Below, piece after piece: positions 42,786 to 46,001 of a stretch of DNA of 46,001 nucleotides (the stretch's first letter is position 1; each line of letters begins with the position of its first letter). The stretch comes from Sediminibacterium sp. Lineage in GTDB: Bacteria; Bacteroidota; Bacteroidia; Chitinophagales; Chitinophagaceae. The notes beneath the pieces were generated by a model. That model was not told the origin of the DNA. It saw only the letters and a program-made list of their open reading frames with translations, and made no database searches. Both the position numbers and the translations under genes were made by a program. The stretch is from contig JANREK010000006.1 in assembly GCA_030726065.1 (NCBI GenBank), positions 1 through 46,001 of the forward strand, given 5' to 3'.

Positions 42786-44234
42786 ATGAGTAAGGTACAA
42801 CCAGACAATACATTACAAGCAATCATCTCCCATGCAAAGGAGTATGGATTTGTATTTCCTAGCAGTGAAATTTATGATGGGTTGAGTGCAGTATATGATT
42901 ACGGCCCCTATGGTGCACAATTGAAAAAAAATATTCGTGACTATTGGTGGAATAGCATGACCCAAATGCATGAAAATATTGTGGGTATTGATGCGGCTAT
43001 TTTTATGCATCCTACCACTTGGAAAGCGAGTGGTCATGTGGATAGTTTTAGCGATCCTTTAATTGATAATAAAGAGAGTAAAAAAAGATACCGTGTTGAT
43101 CACTTGATTGAAGGGCATGCAGATGCTTTAATTGCGAAAGGGAATACAGCAGCCGCTGAAAAACTATTGGCCGATATGGATACCTTGTTGGCGAAGGAAG
43201 ATTTTGAGGGGCTAAAAAAATTAATTGAAGAAAATAAAATTAATTGTAGTGTAAGTGGTACCAGTAACTGGACCGAAATAAGACAATTTAATTTAATGTT
43301 CTCTACAGAAATTGGTGCTATAGCAGAAGAAGCAAGTACCATTTATTTAAGACCAGAAACGGCGCAAGGAATTTTTGTAAACTTTTTAAATGTGCGAAAA
43401 ACTGCTAGGATGAAAATTCCTTTTGGTATTGCACAAACTGGGAAAGCCTTTAGAAATGAAATTGTAGCCCGTCAATTTATATTTAGAATGCGTGAATTTG
43501 AGCAAATGGAAATGCAATTTTTCGTTAAGCCAGGAACACAAAAAGAGTGGTATGAACATTGGAAAAATGAAAGAATGCAATGGCATTTAAGTTTGGGTAT
43601 TGCGCCAGAAAAGTACCGTTTTCATGATCACGTGAAATTAGCACACTATGCCGATGCTGCTTTGGATATTGAATATGAATTCCCGTTTGGCTTTAAGGAA
43701 GTAGAAGGAATTCACTCTCGTACCGATTTTGATTTAACGCGTCATCAGGAGTTTAGCAAAAAGAAGATGCAGTATTTTGATACGGAGATCAACCAACATT
43801 ATGTGCCCTACGTTATTGAGACTTCTATTGGTTTAGATAGAATGTTTTTATTGTTGTTAGCGAATTCCTATGAGGAAGAAACGATTGCTAAGGAAGATGG
43901 CACGACTGATTCTAGAGTGGTCTTGCATTTGCCAGCGAAAGTGGCGCCTAATAAATTAGCGATACTGCCTTTAACTAAGAAAGACGGATTGCCTGAATTA
44001 GCTAAAGAACTCATGGATGAATGTAAAAAATCATTCCATTGCTTTTATGAAGAGAAAGATGCGATTGGTAAAAGATATCGTCGTCAGGATGCCATTGGAA
44101 CACCTTTCTGCGTGACTATTGATCATCAAACCAAGGAAGATGGCACCGTGACTATTCGTTACCGTGATAGTATGTTGCAAGAACGTATTGCAATGAATAA
44201 AGTAAGAGAATTATTGTTAGCTCATATTGCCTAG
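42786..44234 (+). CDS. glyQS: Glycyl-tRNA synthetase (homodimeric, class II)
   Basis: A 482-residue alpha2-type class II synthetase, used by Bacteroidota instead of the alpha/beta GlyQ-GlyS form. Motif 2 is FRNEI then FRMREFEQMEMQFF; motif 3 contains SIGLDRMFLLL; EEASTIYLRPETAQGIFVNF is a family mark. A C-terminal anticodon-binding domain (KVAPNKLAILPLTKKDG, YRRQDAIGTPFCVTID) follows. I start at ATG 42786 (MSKVQPDN) rather than TTG 42777, because the promoter box overlaps the latter. It follows dtd and a MazG-like gene. Confidence 0.97.
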   Translation: MSKVQPDNTLQAIISHAKEYGFVFPSSEIYDGLSAVYDYGPYGAQLKKNIRDYWWNSMTQMHENIVGIDAAIFMHPTTWKASGHVDSFSDPLIDNKESKKRYRVDHLIEGHADALIAKGNTAAAEKLLADMDTLLAKEDFEGLKKLIEENKINCSVSGTSNWTEIRQFNLMFSTEIGAIAEEASTIYLRPETAQGIFVNFLNVRKTARMKIPFGIAQTGKAFRNEIVARQFIFRMREFEQMEMQFFVKPGTQKEWYEHWKNERMQWHLSLGIAPEKYRFHDHVKLAHYADAALDIEYEFPFGFKEVEGIHSRTDFDLTRHQEFSKKKMQYFDTEINQHYVPYVIETSIGLDRMFLLLLANSYEEETIAKEDGTTDSRVVLHLPAKVAPNKLAILPLTKKDGLPELAKELMDECKKSFHCFYEEKDAIGKRYRRQDAIGTPFCVTIDHQTKEDGTVTIRYRDSMLQERIAMNKVRELLLAHIA

Positions 44235-44254
44235 TATATCTATTCAAGCAATTT

Positions 44255-44316
44255 AATTCAAAATACGAATTTTTCGTCTCGCTACAAACGCTCGCTCAAA
44301 ATTGTATTTCTGAATT
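44255..44316. repeat. Imperfect long inverted repeat between glyQS and the flavoprotein gene
   Basis: An 18-base arm (44255-44272) is matched by an inverted arm at 44299-44316 with two differences, enclosing a GC-richer centre of 26 bases with the alternating CTCGCT/CGCTCG pattern. The structure is not a plain terminator (no T-run) and looks like a transcribed stem-loop or a repetitive palindromic element. I cannot test for other copies in the genome. Confidence 0.45.
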
Positions 44317-44355
44317 TTATTGCAAATATTTAATTCAATAATTATTACATTATAT

Positions 44356-44387
44356 AATAAGCCCCTCGGTGCAGCGAGGGGCTTATT
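44356..44387. terminator. Perfect 13-bp terminator hairpin after glyQS
   Basis: A 13-bp perfect stem (44356-44368 with 44375-44387, including GCCCCTCG) with a 6-nt loop; T-rich flanks on the plus strand make it a glyQS terminator, and symmetry allows use by the minus-strand gene. Confidence 0.8.
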
Positions 44388-44420
44388 TAAAAGGGTACTA
44401 GTAAAATTATAAAAAGGAGG

Positions 44421-44460
44421 TTAAATTATTTATTCATATTTTATTGAATAAATAATTTAA
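44421..44460 (-). terminator. 16-bp AT-rich hairpin overlapping the flavoprotein stop
   Basis: A perfect 16-bp inverted repeat (44421-44436 with 44445-44460) and an 8-nt loop; the flavoprotein stop (44457-44459) is in its first arm. It probably ends or stabilises that transcript and may also backstop glyQS transcription. Confidence 0.6.
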
Positions 44461-45185
44461 CCGAAAGATTCAAAGTGCACTTGTTTTTTATCTAATCCTA
44501 GATCAGTCATATTCTTGCGTGCATCATCAATCATTGCTTTCCAACCGCATAACCAAACATGTGCTGTTTCTTTGTTCTCTTTCAATAATTCTTGGTACAC
44601 AGGATGCACATATCCAATGTGTGATCCAACAGGCACTTCAGTTTCTCTTGAATAGCAAGGGTGGAAATGGAATCCTGGTTCTTTGCTTTCTAATTCTTTT
44701 AATTCATCAATGTATAAACCATCTTCAAATTTTCGACAACCAAAAATTAAATGAATATTATTGTGCGGAATTTTGTGTTCGTGGATATAGCGAATCATTG
44801 AACGGAAAGGAGCGATACCTGTTCCAGTACAAATAAAGTAAACATCGTTTTCAAAGTTCTTAGGCAAAGTGAAAACACCTTGTGGTCCTCTTAATGTAAC
44901 TTTAGTACCCACTTTACCTTCATTGAACAAGAAGGTAGTACCAAGTCCGCCTTCCAAGTGAACAATAACTAACTCAAAAGTATTGGTACCATTGGGTTCT
45001 GAAGCAATAGAGTAACTTCTCCAGCGCTTATTTTTTTGTTCATGTATTGGCAAGTCAAGCGTTACAAATTGACCTGGTATAAAATCAAATTTCTCTAAAC
45101 TTGATATTTCAAAGTAAAATCTTTTCGTATTGGTAGTTTCATCAATAATTTTTGTGATTACGCCTTCCACCCATTCTAGTGCCAT
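44457..45185 (-). CDS. Ferredoxin--NADP reductase-like FAD/NAD(P)H oxidoreductase
   Basis: A 242-residue two-domain flavoprotein. The FAD-binding barrel has RWRSYSIASEP (the RxYS motif) and the NAD(P)-binding half has CTGTGIAPFRSMI; the chain ends HFESFG, a C-terminal aromatic-bearing tail like that of bacterial ferredoxin-NADP reductases. It would shuttle electrons between NAD(P)H and ferredoxin or flavodoxin in the cytosol; the partner is not encoded nearby. It starts 19 bases downstream of the T9SS cargo gene stop. Confidence 0.88.
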   Translation of the reverse strand: MALEWVEGVITKIIDETTNTKRFYFEISSLEKFDFIPGQFVTLDLPIHEQKNKRWRSYSIASEPNGTNTFELVIVHLEGGLGTTFLFNEGKVGTKVTLRGPQGVFTLPKNFENDVYFICTGTGIAPFRSMIRYIHEHKIPHNNIHLIFGCRKFEDGLYIDELKELESKEPGFHFHPCYSRETEVPVGSHIGYVHPVYQELLKENKETAHVWLCGWKAMIDDARKNMTDLGLDKKQVHFESFG

Positions 45186-45203
45186 ATTATTATTTTTTTA
45201 TAA

Positions 45204-46001
45204 TTAATTAGTGATAAAAACTCGCTGAACATAAACTTTGTTGTTGGCATATACTTTGATATAATAAACGCCAGTAACTAAATTTGGAATGTCAATTTTT
45301 TGAGGAGTTCTTTGGTTAACCAGTTTGTTTTGATAAGCTACTCGATTACCCATGGAGTTCAATACATCTAATGAAATATTGTTGGTTTGTAAGTTGCTAA
45401 ATGAGATATAAAAGGCATTTCCTTTGATTAAATTTTCAATATAATCGGTGGAAGTTATCCTTAAATTAATGTCCTTAGCAGAACCTTCTACAATATTGGT
45501 GATGATATTGCCACTATTGTCTCTTACCAAAACAAGTTTATTTTCAGATAGAATTTGGCACCCATTGGTGTTCGCCATTACTTTGTAAATAGCATTTTTT
45601 GTTGGTTTATAAACTTGGTTAGTAGCGCCATTTAAAAATTCATCATTCATATACCATTGATAGGAACTAGCTGCTGTAGCTGTTAAACTATCCCCCTGTA
45701 ATTTAAAAGTAGGAGCACTTATTATGTTTACAGGTACTGTTGTAGGTGGGCTATCGCAATCATTCGTATTAATTTGGGTATTATAAAAAAAGTAAAAATA
45801 GTTTTGAAAATTTCCAGTGGAAGGAGTGACGCTATTGCCTGTGTAGCTGAATACTTTATTTGGTCCAATGGGGTATGGACTTGTGGTAACTGCATTATTT
45901 CGGTATAAGCTAGCAGTACTATCACAAGTAGCAACGATATAGTAATTACCTGCGACATTGAGTTTAAAGTTAAGCTCGTAAATTCTACCAGAATCGCCAG
46001 C
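45204..46001 (-). CDS. T9SS-secreted cell-surface protein, C-terminal part (partial)
   Basis: The frame is open across the window edge; 265 residues are visible. An extracellular Ig/PKD-like region (SYQWYMNDEFLNGATN, then VYKPTKNAIYKVMANTNGCQ) precedes the C-terminal type A sorting domain: after a linker come NAFYISFSNLQTNNISLDVL, DIPNLVTGVYYIKV and a final VQRVFITN. The sorting domain is the known signal for type IX secretion and surface attachment in Bacteroidota. The N-terminal signal peptide and catalytic or adhesive part lie outside the window. Its first frame methionine at 45650 is internal. Confidence 0.92.
   Translation of the reverse strand, partial: AGDSGRIYELNFKLNVAGNYYIVATCDSTASLYRNNAVTTSPYPIGPNKVFSYTGNSVTPSTGNFQNYFYFFYNTQINTNDCDSPPTTVPVNIISAPTFKLQGDSLTATAASSYQWYMNDEFLNGATNQVYKPTKNAIYKVMANTNGCQILSENKLVLVRDNSGNIITNIVEGSAKDINLRITSTDYIENLIKGNAFYISFSNLQTNNISLDVLNSMGNRVAYQNKLVNQRTPQKIDIPNLVTGVYYIKVYANNKVYVQRVFITN

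Noticed and set aside
44408..44421. Strong Shine-Dalgarno-like AAAAGGAGG on the plus strand
   Set aside because: No open reading frame follows it; only the hairpin at 44421 and the reverse-strand stop.
45728..45958. Minus-strand ORF of 76 residues
   Set aside because: It overlaps the T9SS cargo gene in another frame, with no homology; the frame used here is open and reads an Ig-like domain.
1..46001. CRISPR arrays, IS elements, prophage or integron structures
   Set aside because: I looked for spaced direct repeats, transposase or integrase motifs and terminal inverted repeats; none were seen.

Overview
This window reads as chromosomal DNA of a Bacteroidota bacterium, most likely a Chitinophagaceae/Sediminibacterium-like lineage (family level is inference). 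The evidence is an AT-rich, gene-dense sequence; a fused lpxC-fabZ gene inside an lpxD-lpxC/fabZ-lpxA operon; a C-terminal type IX secretion sorting domain; an ftsX-DUF3098-uppP cluster; RprY-like regulator; and many copies of the Bacteroidota -7 promoter box TAnnTTTG just upstream of genes. Almost everything is core housekeeping. I see no phage, IS element, CRISPR array or secondary-metabolite cluster. No gene-free stretch exceeds 300 bases.

Layout. 1-449: 3' end of atpA. 514-3645: ABC exporter (ATPase, permease) followed by a LolA-like periplasmic protein and a secreted helical protein. 3871-4466: a HicA/HicB toxin-antitoxin pair with a palindromic operator candidate. 4480-8401: pdxA and rsmA (divergent), a D-2-hydroxyacid dehydrogenase, greA with a hairpin leader, and a HIT protein. 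8450-10820: ruvC, a flippase-like membrane protein and a DUF3108 protein. 10830-15136 (minus): ftsX, DUF3098, uppP, an Atg22-like MFS transporter and an MBL hydrolase. 15302-21278: leuS, a DPP-IV-like peptidase and ruvB. 21316-25955 (minus): response regulator, recQ-like helicase, copper ATPase. 26056-27720: tsaE and alanine dehydrogenase. 27717-32914 (minus): HD hydrolase, lpxD, lpxC/fabZ, lpxA and a stand-alone ABC ATPase, a lipid A operon. 33037-35119: small conserved protein, PhnP-like hydrolase, and a ComEA-like helix-hairpin-helix protein split by a frameshift at a G7 run. 35288-39587 (minus): a 50-residue protein, clpX, two clpP paralogues and tig, a proteostasis operon block. 39719-39800: tRNA-Leu(UAG). 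39859-41850 (minus): free-methionine-sulfoxide reductase and a MOP-family flippase. 41919-44234: dtd, a MazG-like pyrophosphohydrolase and glycyl-tRNA synthetase. 44457-46001 (minus): a ferredoxin-NADP reductase-like flavoprotein and the 3' end of a T9SS cargo protein.

The items most worth a second look are the G7-split ComEA-like gene, the hicA start region (A-run plus palindromic operator), the greA leader hairpin that starts almost at the predicted transcription start (compare E. coli GraL), the strong terminator-like hairpin inside the DUF3098-uppP gap, the two complete ClpP paralogues, the 50-residue gene at 35288-35440, an Asp in place of a Rossmann glycine in alanine dehydrogenase, and the structured intergenic repeat between glyQS and the flavoprotein gene. 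I found no convincing evidence of a wholly new multi-gene system.
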